Assembly: GCF_021916785.1 (NCBI RefSeq) | Contig: NZ_JAKCFC010000013.1 | Location: 1 to 64,000 of the forward strand | Origin: Mycolicibacterium lacusdiani | GTDB taxonomy: Bacteria > Actinomycetota > Actinomycetes > Mycobacteriales > Mycobacteriaceae | Reading direction: 5' to 3' | DNA: 64,000 nt | Part shown: positions 1 through 7,902 of the stretch, one piece after another | Position numbering within the stretch: position 1 is the first letter of the stretch | Layout of the letters: each line of letters starts with the position of its first letter | Position numbers and translations under genes: made by a program | The notes under the pieces: model-generated | Database searches by the model: none | The model's input: the letters and a program-made list of their open reading frames with translations, nothing else | Told to the model about the DNA's origin: nothing

Positions 1-77
1 TCCCGAACCCGGAAGCTAAGCCTACCAGCGCCGATGATACTGCCCTTTCGGGCGGAAAAGTAGGACACCGCCGAACA
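1..77 (+). rRNA. rrf: 5S ribosomal RNA, 3' part
   Basis: The window begins inside a 5S rRNA gene. The stretch from CCCGAACCCGGAAGCTAAG through AAAGTAGGACACCGCCGAACA matches the conserved 3' two-thirds of mycobacterial 5S rRNA as I remember it. The 5' part lies outside the window. It is the last gene of an rRNA operon read rightward and is followed at once by a strong terminator. An rRNA operon next to ogt/alkA fits the usual mycobacterial chromosome arrangement. Confidence 0.93.
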
Positions 78-86
78 CCCTTTAAA

Positions 87-121
87 CCAGTGGCCCCCAA
101 TCCAAGATTGGGGGCCACTGG
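87..121 (+). terminator. Intrinsic terminator of the rRNA operon
   Basis: A perfect 15-bp inverted repeat (arms CCAGTGGCCCCCAAT and ATTGGGGGCCACTGG) flanks a 5-base loop, CCAAG, ten bases after the mature 5S end. Only a short, mixed T-rich tail (CATTTCTAT) follows. The same stem would also serve transcripts arriving from ogt on the other strand, so it may be bidirectional. Confidence 0.88.
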
Positions 122-164
122 CATTTCTATGTCCAGACGCCATTCTCTCCAATGGCCAGGATGG

Positions 165-668
165 TCAATCGAATAGCGTCGCCACCGGCGCGAGTCGATT
201 CTTCTCCATGTCGAGTAATTGCCGCTTGCGCGCAAGGCCGCCGCCATAACCGGTGAGGCTGCCATTCGCTCCGATGACGCGATGACACGGCACGATGATG
301 CCAATCGGATTGTGTCCATTGGCGAGACCGACGGCCCGCGAAGCGCCGGCGGAACCGATGTCGCGCGCGATCTCTCCATAGGTCCGGGTCTCGCCGTAGG
401 GAATGGTGAGCAGTTCGGCCCATACCTTCTCTTGAAAGTCCGAGCCCACCAGGTCGAGTTCGAGGTGGAATTCGGTCAGGTCGCCGGCGAAGTAGGCGTG
501 GAGTTGACGGACTACGTCGTCGAACGCACCGTCGTCGTCGACCCAGCCCTCGCGACTCGGCTCGTAAGTCTGATCGACCATGCGCAGATGACGAAGGCGT
601 CCGTTCCGTCCCGCCAGGGTCAGCAGACCGACCGGACTGTCGACGGTGCGTGACTGCAGTGTCTCCAT
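165..668 (-). CDS. ogt: Methylated-DNA--protein-cysteine methyltransferase
   Basis: This 167-residue suicide repair enzyme takes methyl groups from O6-methylguanine (and O4-methylthymine) onto its own cysteine. The active-site motif IIVPCHRVIG lies near residue 130, preceded by the winged-helix DNA-binding segment TYGEIARDIG and followed by LTGYGGGLARKRQLL. The frame stays open further upstream, but the ATG used here overlaps the stop of the Ada/AlkA gene (TGATG) and has AAGGAGAAG just before it, so that start is clearly favoured and the two genes should be translationally coupled. It is the last gene of a two-gene alkylation-damage operon, as in M. tuberculosis (Rv1317c-Rv1316c). Confidence 0.95.
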   Translation of the reverse strand: METLQSRTVDSPVGLLTLAGRNGRLRHLRMVDQTYEPSREGWVDDDGAFDDVVRQLHAYFAGDLTEFHLELDLVGSDFQEKVWAELLTIPYGETRTYGEIARDIGSAGASRAVGLANGHNPIGIIVPCHRVIGANGSLTGYGGGLARKRQLLDMEKNRLAPVATLFD

Positions 669-2161
669 CACTTCTCCTTGGTCTTCGGGGGCCATACATT
701 GACGTCGTGGTCCAGCGCGGTCCACAGGTATTGCGTTGCGTAGGAACGCCATGGCCGCCACGCTGCGCTATGACGAGTCAGTGGTCGAACCTCGTGTGGC
801 AGGCCGAGTTGCTTGGCGGCGACGAGGACGCCGAGATCGCTTCCTGGAAAGGCGTCGGGGTCTCCGAGGCCACGCATGGCGATCATCTCGGTCGTCCAGG
901 GCCCGATGCCGGGCAGGGCCATCAGTCGATCCCGTGCACTGTGCCAATCGCACCCAGGGTCGAGCACGACGTCGCCCTCGGCCAATGCGCTGATGAGGCC
1001 CACCAGCGTGCGCTGGCGTGACTTGGGAAAGGCGAGGAGCGCGGGGTCGATGTCGGCGAGCTGCGACACGTCGGGGAACACGTGGGTCAACCCGCCGCCC
1101 GGATCGTCGATCGCGCTGCCGTACGCCTCGACGAGCCGGCGGGCGTGGGTGCGGGCCGCCTTGACGGACACTTGCTGGCCGAGCACGACGCGCACGGCCA
1201 ACTCGTTCTCGTCGACCGTGCGGGGGATGCGCTGGCCCGGTGCCTCGGCGACCAGTGCGCTCAGGTGCTCGTCGGCGCCCAGCACGTCCGTCACGGCTTC
1301 CGGGTCGGCGTCGAGGTCGAGCAGTCGGCGGGCCCTCGAGATGGCCGTCGACAGGTCACGTAAGTCGTCGAGCGTCAGATGACATTCCACGTGATCGGCG
1401 TGGGGACGCAGGCTGATCACGCCGTTGCCGGATGGCAGCCGAAGCGTTCGCCGGTAGGCGCCGTCGCGGACCTCCTCCACGCCGGGGATGCCGCTGGCCC
1501 CGAGGTGGCCGAAGAGCCCCTCGTAGGCGAACGGCGCACGCACCGGCAGCCGCAACGACAACGCGCCGGCTCCCCGAGCGTGATCGCCACCGAACCTGGT
1601 GCGCGCCTGGACGCGGAGCTCGGTCGGACTCGCCGCGCAGACCAACCGGACGGTGTCGTTGAATTGCCGAATGCTCGAGAACCCGGCGGCGAAGGCCACG
1701 TCGCTGAACGGCAGCTCCGTCGTCTCGATCAGTACGCGTGCGGTTTGCATGCGTTGCGCCCGGGCCAGGGCCAGGGGATTGGCGCCCACCTCTGCCTGAA
1801 GCAGGCGCTGCAACTGACGGGTGGTGTAGCCGACCCGGGCTGCCAGGCCGGTGACGCCTTCGCGGTCCACCGTGCCGTCGGAGATCAAGCGCATGGCGCG
1901 TGCCACGGCGTCACCGCGGACGTTCCACTCCGGCGACCCGGGCGATGCGTCCGGCCGGCAGCGCTTGCACGCGCGGAACCCGGCGCCCTGCGCGGCTGCT
2001 GCGGTGGGATAGAACCGGACGTTGCGGGCGAACGGGGGACGCACTGGACAACTCGGTCGGCAGTAGATCTTCGTGGTGCGCACGGCGGTGACGAACCATC
2101 CGTCGAACCGGGCGTCCTTGGATTGGACGGCCCGGTAGCAGCGGTCGAAGTCGTCGTGCAC
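668..2161 (-). CDS. alkA: Ada-type methyl sensor / AraC HTH / AlkA 3-methyladenine DNA glycosylase fusion
   Basis: This is a three-part repair protein of about 497 residues. Residues ~1-75 are an Ada-type zinc/methylphosphotriester domain with cysteines in YCRPSC and ACKRC; the first Cys of YCRPSC is the expected methyl acceptor. Residues ~80-185 are an AraC-type HTH (SFSSIRQFND-like helix). The C-terminal half is AlkA: the helix-hairpin-helix LPGIGPWTTEMIAMRGLG, then FPGSDLG carrying the catalytic Asp. The sensor therefore probably activates its own operon when methylated, while the enzyme excises alkylated bases. I chose a GTG start because the protein then begins VHDDFDRCYRA, as I remember Rv1317c beginning. 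GGAGG sits unusually close to it, so an ATG 33 bases upstream (2194) is the alternative. Confidence 0.92.
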   Translation of the reverse strand: MHDDFDRCYRAVQSKDARFDGWFVTAVRTTKIYCRPSCPVRPPFARNVRFYPTAAAAQGAGFRACKRCRPDASPGSPEWNVRGDAVARAMRLISDGTVDREGVTGLAARVGYTTRQLQRLLQAEVGANPLALARAQRMQTARVLIETTELPFSDVAFAAGFSSIRQFNDTVRLVCAASPTELRVQARTRFGGDHARGAGALSLRLPVRAPFAYEGLFGHLGASGIPGVEEVRDGAYRRTLRLPSGNGVISLRPHADHVECHLTLDDLRDLSTAISRARRLLDLDADPEAVTDVLGADEHLSALVAEAPGQRIPRTVDENELAVRVVLGQQVSVKAARTHARRLVEAYGSAIDDPGGGLTHVFPDVSQLADIDPALLAFPKSRQRTLVGLISALAEGDVVLDPGCDWHSARDRLMALPGIGPWTTEMIAMRGLGDPDAFPGSDLGVLVAAKQLGLPHEVRPLTRHSAAWRPWRSYATQYLWTALDHDVNVWPPKTKEK

Positions 2162-2336
2162 TCCTCCACGCTTACACGTCGGCTCCGACAGCACTGGCGG
2201 AAATCGGACATCAACGTGCGACGAGTGGACCGCGACGCCGAACGCAGTCGTTAGCCAAGCTCATTTCCTCCTCGGATGCCCTATGCTCATCCGGGACGCC
2301 AGAACGACGGCGCATCGGAATCCGGGGGGGCTTTCA

Positions 2337-3740
2337 GTGGTCGACACGCTTGCCGGCCACGACGTCGCCGATCTGCCACTGGCACCGAAGAATCCGCTGC
2401 CCTACCTCCAGCGTCTGCGTGCCGTCCGGTCGTTCCACACGGGCCCGGAGAAGCTGCGCGACGCCGGCGGCCCGGTGACCCGATTCAGCATCGGGCCACG
2501 CTGGCTCACCCCGACGATCGTCCTCGCCACGTCACCCGCCGCCATCCGCGACGTGCTCGGCGTCAAGGACGGGTCGGCCGACAAGACGACGCTGGTGTTC
2601 GACGAGGTGCGGCGCATCCTCGGGGCGAACCTGGCGAATCTGCCGCACCAGGAATGGGTTCCGCGCCGGCGCACGATCCAGCCCGTGTTCACCAGGCAGC
2701 GGGTCCGGGAGTTCGGTGGGCACGTCGCCGAGGCCGCAGAAGCGCTGGTGGACGGCTGGGCCGACGGCGCCGACCTCGACCTCGACGTCGAGGCACGCAC
2801 GCTCACGTTGCGCGCCCTCGGCCAATCGGTGCTGGGCATCGACCTGGCCGAACGGGCCGATGACGTCGCCGAACCGCTCCGCATCGCCATGCAATACGCG
2901 ATGCGCCGCGCCACGTCCCCCGTCCGCGCCCCGCGGTGGCTGCCGACCCCTGCGCGCAGCCGTGCCCGCGCGGCCAGCGCCAAGGTGCACCGGCTGGCCC
3001 TCGACATCCTCGACGCCTGCCGCTCCGATCCCACCCGGGAGGCGCCGCTCGTCCAGGCGCTCATCGCGGCGCGCGACCCCGAGACCGGCCGAACGCTGAC
3101 CGACGAGGAGATCGCCGACGAGCTGATCGTGTTCATGTTCGCCGGATACGACACCACCGCAACGACCTTGGCGTACGCACTCTGGGCGCTGGGCAGGCAC
3201 CCCGACGTTCAGGACCGCGTGGCCGCCGAGGTCGACGCCATCCCCGCGGGCCGGTTGACGCCGGACGACATCCCGCGGCTGGACTACACCGTCCAGGTGC
3301 TGCGCGAAGCGCTCAGGTTGTGTCCCCCCGCGGCCACGGGCACCCGCAGAGCCGAACGGGACCTTCGGGTGGGCGGCTACCGGGTGAAGGCAGGGACGAT
3401 GATGGTGGTCGGGCGGATGGCCGTGCAACGCGATCCCCAGCTGTGGGACAGCCCGCTCACCTTCGACCCGGACCGGTTCAGCCCAGAGCGCTTCAAGGAA
3501 CTCGACCGCTGGCAATATCTTCCGTTCGGTGGGGGTCCGCGGTCGTGCATCGGCGATCACTTCGCGATGCTCGAGGCCAGCCTCGCCCTCGCGACCATCA
3601 TCCGACGCGTCGAGGTGACGTCCGCCGAACCGACGTTCCCGCTGGCCGTGCACTTCACGATGGTGGCCGGGGGCCCCGTCCCGGCACGCGTACGCCGACG
3701 GATCGCCACCACCGCGTCCGGCGGCGAGGCGCCGGGGTGA
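2337..3740 (+). CDS. Cytochrome P450
   Basis: A 467-residue heme monooxygenase. The I-helix oxygen-activation motif FAGYDTTATT, the K-helix ExxR (REALRL) and the heme-ligand loop FGGGPRSCIG with its axial Cys are all present in the right order and spacing. There is no N-terminal membrane anchor, so it should be soluble and depend on ferredoxin. The GTG start is chosen because a G-rich ribosome site lies 7-8 bases upstream; an in-frame ATG at 2283 would add 18 unconserved-looking residues. The stop overlaps the next gene by 4 bases (GTGA), so the two are one operon. The substrate is not evident, and I cannot assign a CYP family without a search. Confidence 0.93.
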   Translation: MVDTLAGHDVADLPLAPKNPLPYLQRLRAVRSFHTGPEKLRDAGGPVTRFSIGPRWLTPTIVLATSPAAIRDVLGVKDGSADKTTLVFDEVRRILGANLANLPHQEWVPRRRTIQPVFTRQRVREFGGHVAEAAEALVDGWADGADLDLDVEARTLTLRALGQSVLGIDLAERADDVAEPLRIAMQYAMRRATSPVRAPRWLPTPARSRARAASAKVHRLALDILDACRSDPTREAPLVQALIAARDPETGRTLTDEEIADELIVFMFAGYDTTATTLAYALWALGRHPDVQDRVAAEVDAIPAGRLTPDDIPRLDYTVQVLREALRLCPPAATGTRRAERDLRVGGYRVKAGTMMVVGRMAVQRDPQLWDSPLTFDPDRFSPERFKELDRWQYLPFGGGPRSCIGDHFAMLEASLALATIIRRVEVTSAEPTFPLAVHFTMVAGGPVPARVRRRIATTASGGEAPG

Positions 3741-5875
3741 CCGCGCTGGAAGACGAAAAGCGCTACGGCGCTCGGCTTCTCGATCCGGCTGACCCCGGTG
3801 ACCACCGCGTCCTCGGGGAGCTGCGCGCCGACCCCCGCATCGAGTTCGTCGACCGGCTCGACGAGCAGCGCGAGACCCTGCAGCAGCTGCGGCCGGTCCC
3901 TAGCGCCGACGTCGTCGACGAAGGCCCGCGATTCGCCTACTACCCGTGGCGGCGCACGGTCGTCGGGGTACTGGGGCCGCGCGCCTTCCGGATGCTGCGG
4001 CTCGACCGCAACCGCAACGTCATCACCGTCGACGAGCAGGAACGGCTCGGCGCTCTGACGATCGGCGTGGTCGGGCTGAGCGTCGGCCACGTCATTGCCC
4101 ACACGCTCGCCACCGAAGGTCTGTGTGGCCGCCTGCGTCTGGCAGACTTCGACGAACTCGAACTGTCCAACCTCAACCGCGTCCCGGCGACCGTGCTGGA
4201 CCTCGGACTGAACAAGGCCGTCGTTGCGGCCCGCCGGATCGCCGAGATCGATCCATATCTCGACGTCGAGGTCTTCACCGGCGGGTTGACCGTCGACTGC
4301 CTCGAGGAGTTCTTCGACGGTCTCGACGTCGTCGTCGAGGAGTGCGACTCACTGGAGGCGAAAGCGCTCGCCCGGGAGGCCGCGCGCGACCGTGCACTGC
4401 CGGTGGTGATGGTCACCAGCGACCGGGGTCTCGTCGACGTCGAACGCTACGACCTCGAACCCGGCCGCCCGATACTGCACGGGCTGCTCGATGGCATGGA
4501 CTCCGCCGGGTTGGCGCAGCTGACGAGCCACGAGCGCCTCCGCTACACGGTGCGGCACGCAGACCCCACGCAATCGTCGGCACGCCTGACCGCATCCCTT
4601 CTCGAGGTCGGGCGCACGGTGTCGACCTGGCCGCAACTGGTCGGCGAGGTCACGCTCGGTGCCGCGATCATCGCGGAGGCGGTACGGCGGATCGGGCTGG
4701 GTGAGCCGCTCACCTCCGGGCAGGCCCGCGTCGACGTGGCGGCCGCTCTCGGCGACCTCCGCGAACCGACGACCGCCCCGGCCGAATCGTTGGACTCGAC
4801 AACCGATTTCGACGTCGCGGGCGACGCGCCGACCTCGGTCGCCGGCAAGATCGCTGCCGCCGCCAACCGTGCGCCGTCGGGTGGCAACGCGCAACCGTGG
4901 CACGTGGAGACGCGCTCCGACTCCGTCGTAATCCGGCTCGTCCCCGAACGCACGTCGCTGATGGACGTGAACTTCCGCGGCAGTGCGGTCGCGGTTGGGG
5001 CGGCGTTGTTCAACGCCAGGGTCGCGGCCGCGGCTCACCAGGTCTTGGGACCGGTCGAGGTGGTCGAGGCCGGCGCCGACACCCCGCTGCTGGCCACGCT
5101 CCGGCTCGGGTCGGGCACCGACCCGCGGCTCGCCGACCTCCATGGACCGATGCTGCAGCGGGAGACGAACCGGCACCGCGGCGAGCCCCACCCGATACCC
5201 GAACCGACGCTCGAGGCGTTGCGCGCGGCTGCGGAGACCGAAGGCGGGCGGCTGACGCTGCTCACCGCACCGACCGTTCTCGACGACGTCGGGAAGATCG
5301 TCGCGGCGGGCGACCGCATCCGCTACCTCACGCCGGACCTGCACCGCGAGATGTTCGCCGAGCTGCGCTGGCCGGGGGATGAGCCTGCGGACACGGGGAT
5401 CGACGTTCGCAGCCTGGAATTGGACCCGAGCGATCAGGCAGTGCTCGACCTCCTGCGCCGCCCTGACGTGATGGCCGAGTTGGCGCGGTGGGATGCCGGG
5501 TCGGCACTCGGCGAGGACGCAGCGGCGCGCATCCGCTCGACGTCCGCGCTGGGCATCGTCTCGATGCGGGGGGACCAGCTCACCGACTTCGCCCGTGCCG
5601 GGGCAGCGGCCGAGGCGGCGTGGATAGCGGCGGGCCGGCTCGGGATCGCGGTGCAGCCGCTGTCGCCGGTGTTCCTGCACGCCATCGACGCCGCGGAACT
5701 GGCCGATATGTCGCCACCCTTCGGTGCGGAACTCGAGCGGCTGCGAGTGGAGTTCCGTCGCGTCGCCGGGATACCGGCCGACGAGTCACTGGCACTCGTC
5801 ATGCGGATGACCTCGCCCGCGCCACCTCCCAGCGTGCGCAGTCGGCGTCGATCGGCGTTCGCCGACGACGTGTAG
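3737..5875 (+). CDS. E1-like (ThiF/MoeB) adenylyltransferase fused to a nitroreductase-fold domain
   Basis: A 712-residue fusion. Residues ~95-340 form a Rossmann E1-like domain: GVVGLSVGHVIAHTLA at the nucleotide loop, ADFDELELSNLNR for ATP/Mg binding, and EECDSLEAK in the later part. Residues ~365-690 look like an FMN nitroreductase, starting IAAAANRAPSGGNAQPWH. It resembles the M. tuberculosis protein named MoeY (Rv1355c, ~715 aa), a name based only on the MoeB likeness. Classic E1 proteins read GxGGxG; here the second glycine is replaced (GLSVG), so adenylation activity is not certain. It is translationally coupled to the P450 and has no ubiquitin-like or sulfur-carrier gene beside it. 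A role in oxidative tailoring is an inference. Confidence 0.85.
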   Translation: MTALEDEKRYGARLLDPADPGDHRVLGELRADPRIEFVDRLDEQRETLQQLRPVPSADVVDEGPRFAYYPWRRTVVGVLGPRAFRMLRLDRNRNVITVDEQERLGALTIGVVGLSVGHVIAHTLATEGLCGRLRLADFDELELSNLNRVPATVLDLGLNKAVVAARRIAEIDPYLDVEVFTGGLTVDCLEEFFDGLDVVVEECDSLEAKALAREAARDRALPVVMVTSDRGLVDVERYDLEPGRPILHGLLDGMDSAGLAQLTSHERLRYTVRHADPTQSSARLTASLLEVGRTVSTWPQLVGEVTLGAAIIAEAVRRIGLGEPLTSGQARVDVAAALGDLREPTTAPAESLDSTTDFDVAGDAPTSVAGKIAAAANRAPSGGNAQPWHVETRSDSVVIRLVPERTSLMDVNFRGSAVAVGAALFNARVAAAAHQVLGPVEVVEAGADTPLLATLRLGSGTDPRLADLHGPMLQRETNRHRGEPHPIPEPTLEALRAAAETEGGRLTLLTAPTVLDDVGKIVAAGDRIRYLTPDLHREMFAELRWPGDEPADTGIDVRSLELDPSDQAVLDLLRRPDVMAELARWDAGSALGEDAAARIRSTSALGIVSMRGDQLTDFARAGAAAEAAWIAAGRLGIAVQPLSPVFLHAIDAAELADMSPPFGAELERLRVEFRRVAGIPADESLALVMRMTSPAPPPSVRSRRRSAFADDV

Positions 5876-5905
5876 CAACCCCGGCCGGCCACCGCGAGCC
5901 GATGG

Positions 5906-5944
5906 ACAATATGACCGTATCGTGAAACGATACGGTCGTATTGT
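5906..5944. other. 39-bp near-perfect dyad between convergent genes
   Basis: Arms of 18 bp (core GACCGTATCGT / ACGATACGGTC, extended to ACAAT and ATTGT with one mismatch) surround a GAA spacer. It lies 30 bases after the E1-like/nitroreductase stop and ~120 bases before the stop of the opposing TetR gene. It could be a bidirectional terminator without a T-tract, or a regulator site, because the core looks like a TetR-type palindrome. No credible start codon follows on either side. Confidence 0.75.
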
Positions 5945-6066
5945 AGTACTGAACCGCAAGCTGGGAGTTCGAGGGGTGCGCCTGGCATGGACCACCGATC
6001 AGCAACGACGCGTGAACCAAGGGTCTCCGGGGGGGCCTGACGGATACGACGGCGAGCCCGGGTCGC

Positions 6067-6705
6067 TCAATGCGGTGGCGAATCCCGGAATTGCCCTCGA
6101 CGGATGAGCGCCGTGACGGCAGCGTCCCACCGTCGTAGCTGATCGGGTTCGGTGAGCGGCCCAGGCAGGTGACGCTCGATGTGCGACCGCAGGAGCATGG
6201 CACCCAGCCGCAGCACCAGCGGGTTGAGCGCCGCCCAGACCATGTCCTGTTCCGGTCGCAACAAGTCCTGCGCGGCGAACTGTTCCCGCTGCGCCGTGCT
6301 CAGCGCCAGCAGACCGTCGAAGATCTCCGCACCGAATTCGTCGCCTTCGATCAGGGCGCGGGCGAGGTAGTCGACGACGAATGCGTTCGACGAGATCATC
6401 GAGATCAGGCGGGCGCCTGCCTCGGTCAGTGGGTCGCCGTCGGCGGCCGTCAACGGGCTCGAGGCGACCGTACCGCTGATGACCTTCAGCACGTGATCGT
6501 TGACCGACTCGACAAGGGCCGCCTTCGTACCGAAGTGATGTTGCACCGAGCCGACCGACACGCCTGCGGACTCCGCGACCGTACGAAGTGACGTCGCCGC
6601 AATGCCAGTGCTGGCGAAGCACTCCAGCGCAGCGTCTCGAATGCGCTCCACGCTGGACGGCTCCGCCGTAGCGGGCCGGCGTGGAAATGGCATCGGGCGA
6701 TCCAT
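6067..6705 (-). CDS. TetR family transcriptional regulator
   Basis: A 212-residue regulator. The N-terminal HTH is clear: ERIRDAALECFASTGIAATSL, then the recognition helix in VSVGSVQHHFGTKAAL at about residues 55-70. The C-terminal ligand-binding half is all-helical and not diagnostic. The start MDRPMPF is preferred over an upstream ATG (6780) that would add a low-complexity tail; MPFPRR (6693) is also possible. It diverges from the next gene with ~90 bases between them, so that gene is the likeliest target together with itself. Position and type recall M. tuberculosis Rv1353c, which lies close to moeY and Rv1352 there. Confidence 0.88.
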   Translation of the reverse strand: MDRPMPFPRRPATAEPSSVERIRDAALECFASTGIAATSLRTVAESAGVSVGSVQHHFGTKAALVESVNDHVLKVISGTVASSPLTAADGDPLTEAGARLISMISSNAFVVDYLARALIEGDEFGAEIFDGLLALSTAQREQFAAQDLLRPEQDMVWAALNPLVLRLGAMLLRSHIERHLPGPLTEPDQLRRWDAAVTALIRRGQFRDSPPH

Positions 6706-6713
6706 CGACGGCC

Positions 6714-6725
6714 ACGCTACAGCGT
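6714..6725. promoter_or_regulatory. Candidate TetR operator in divergent promoter
   Basis: The inverted repeat ACGCT-AC-AGCGT sits immediately upstream of the TetR start, inside a wider CGACGGC...GCCGTCG dyad (6706-6712 and 6731-6737). Position and symmetry suit autoregulation of the TetR gene and control of the divergent gene. Confidence 0.4.
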
Positions 6726-6794
6726 CACTAGCCGTCGACGGGTCGAGCCGAGCGCAATTAGACGGCCCCGGGACCCGCACGCAAGGATGGGGTC

Positions 6795-7556
6795 ATGGGC
6801 ATGCTCGATAAACCGGCCATCAGCGACTCCGACGTGGAGTGCGTTCTCTACCGCGCCGTCGGCATCATCAATCCGCTGCTCGACCTCCTGGCTCAAGCCG
6901 ATCCGCTGGGTCTGCGCGAGCGCACCGGTGATCTGAGCGCCGAGGGCGTGGTCGGTCACACGCTCGACATCGCGGCGTGGGTGCTCAACGTCGCCGACGT
7001 CCCCGGGACCACGTCGTGGGAGGGTATGGACGTCGACGAGCGGATCGACTGGTGGGTGCAGCGGGTCGGCGCGCTGAACACCGTGGCCGTGGCGTTCCCC
7101 GGTTTCTTCGGCGTGATCGCCGACCGCCTCCCGCTGCAGGACTTCCTCGGCTTCGCGAGCCAGGCCATCGTGTTGTGCGCGGTGGCGCGCGAACTCGGCG
7201 TCACCGACCGCCGCACGCACGTGCGGCTGCTCGGCGTCGTGATGTGCGACCGGGACTTCGAGGGCCCGCCTTTGGTCGCCGAGGACGTGACGGCCGCCGA
7301 CGCCGTCACCGTGGAGTGGTCACTGCCGGGTGTTGGGAAGGCGCTGTGGCAGCTCGTCGGGCTGATGCGTGCCATCGGCGACGAATTGGTCAAGCGCCCC
7401 AAGCCCCGTGGCATCTACCACTACCTCGGAATGTTGCCCGCGGCCGGCGCCGTCGCGGACTACTTCGGCGAATACGGTGCACTCAAGCGCGCGGCGAAAG
7501 AAGCCCGGACGTGGCTCGAAACCAATGCGCAAGCGGAGGGGCGTCAGCCCCGCTGA
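6795..7556 (+). CDS. Conserved hypothetical protein
   Basis: A 253-residue protein that I do not recognise. It has no signal peptide. Much of it is alternating hydrophobic and charged helix, with moderately hydrophobic stretches near residues 95-120 and 215-235 that could be membrane-associated but are short for true spanning segments. Codon use is typical of the neighbours. It diverges from the TetR gene and probably belongs to its regulon. The 3' end overlaps the convergent small secreted protein gene by 13 bases. Confidence 0.8.
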   Translation: MGMLDKPAISDSDVECVLYRAVGIINPLLDLLAQADPLGLRERTGDLSAEGVVGHTLDIAAWVLNVADVPGTTSWEGMDVDERIDWWVQRVGALNTVAVAFPGFFGVIADRLPLQDFLGFASQAIVLCAVARELGVTDRRTHVRLLGVVMCDRDFEGPPLVAEDVTAADAVTVEWSLPGVGKALWQLVGLMRAIGDELVKRPKPRGIYHYLGMLPAAGAVADYFGEYGALKRAAKEARTWLETNAQAEGRQPR

Positions 7557-7843
7557 ATGGGGCACGCCACGTCGACCGAGACCGGGGTGGTCGCAGTCGG
7601 ATCCGGCGTCGGGGTGTCGGCATCGTGGATCTCGGTCACCACGCAGGTGGTCAGTAGCGCGGTGTCGCCACTGGGCACGCCGTTGATCGTCACCGCAAAG
7701 CCTTCTTCGCGAAGCTGGTCGATGACCGCCGCCGCGGATTCGCCGTCGATGTCGGGATCCGCTGTTGCGCAGGGGGCCAAGCCGATGGCTCCGGCCATGG
7801 CGGCGACGGCCAGAGCCACTCCGAATCTTGGTGCGAACGACAT
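7544..7843 (-). CDS. Small secreted mycobacterial protein
   Basis: A 99-residue precursor. The N-terminus MSFAPRFGVALAVAAMAGAIGLAP is a typical Sec signal peptide, with cleavage likely after ATA (before DPDID). The mature part is ~70 residues with two cysteines (TTCVV and VACPI) that could form a disulfide after export. The pattern of two cysteines ending near CPIQRG recalls a small secreted family common in mycobacteria (Rv1352-like, from memory). Function is unknown. It is convergent with the preceding hypothetical gene and overlaps its end. Confidence 0.82.
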   Translation of the reverse strand: MSFAPRFGVALAVAAMAGAIGLAPCATADPDIDGESAAAVIDQLREEGFAVTINGVPSGDTALLTTCVVTEIHDADTPTPDPTATTPVSVDVACPIQRG

Positions 7844-7902
7844 GCGAGGCCCTCTCCGGGTGCTCAGTGCACCTGGGCGGTGCCTGTGAGATCGCCCCGA
7901 GG

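Noticed and set aside
3737..5875. Calling the fusion a molybdopterin synthase sulfurylase (MoeB/MoeY)
   Set aside because: The nitroreductase half, changed E1 loop and P450 partner do not support molybdenum cofactor synthesis.
5922..6107. Possible 61-residue gene starting in the dyad at 5906-5944
   Set aside because: Composition is not protein-like, there is no ribosome site, and the start lies inside the inverted repeat.
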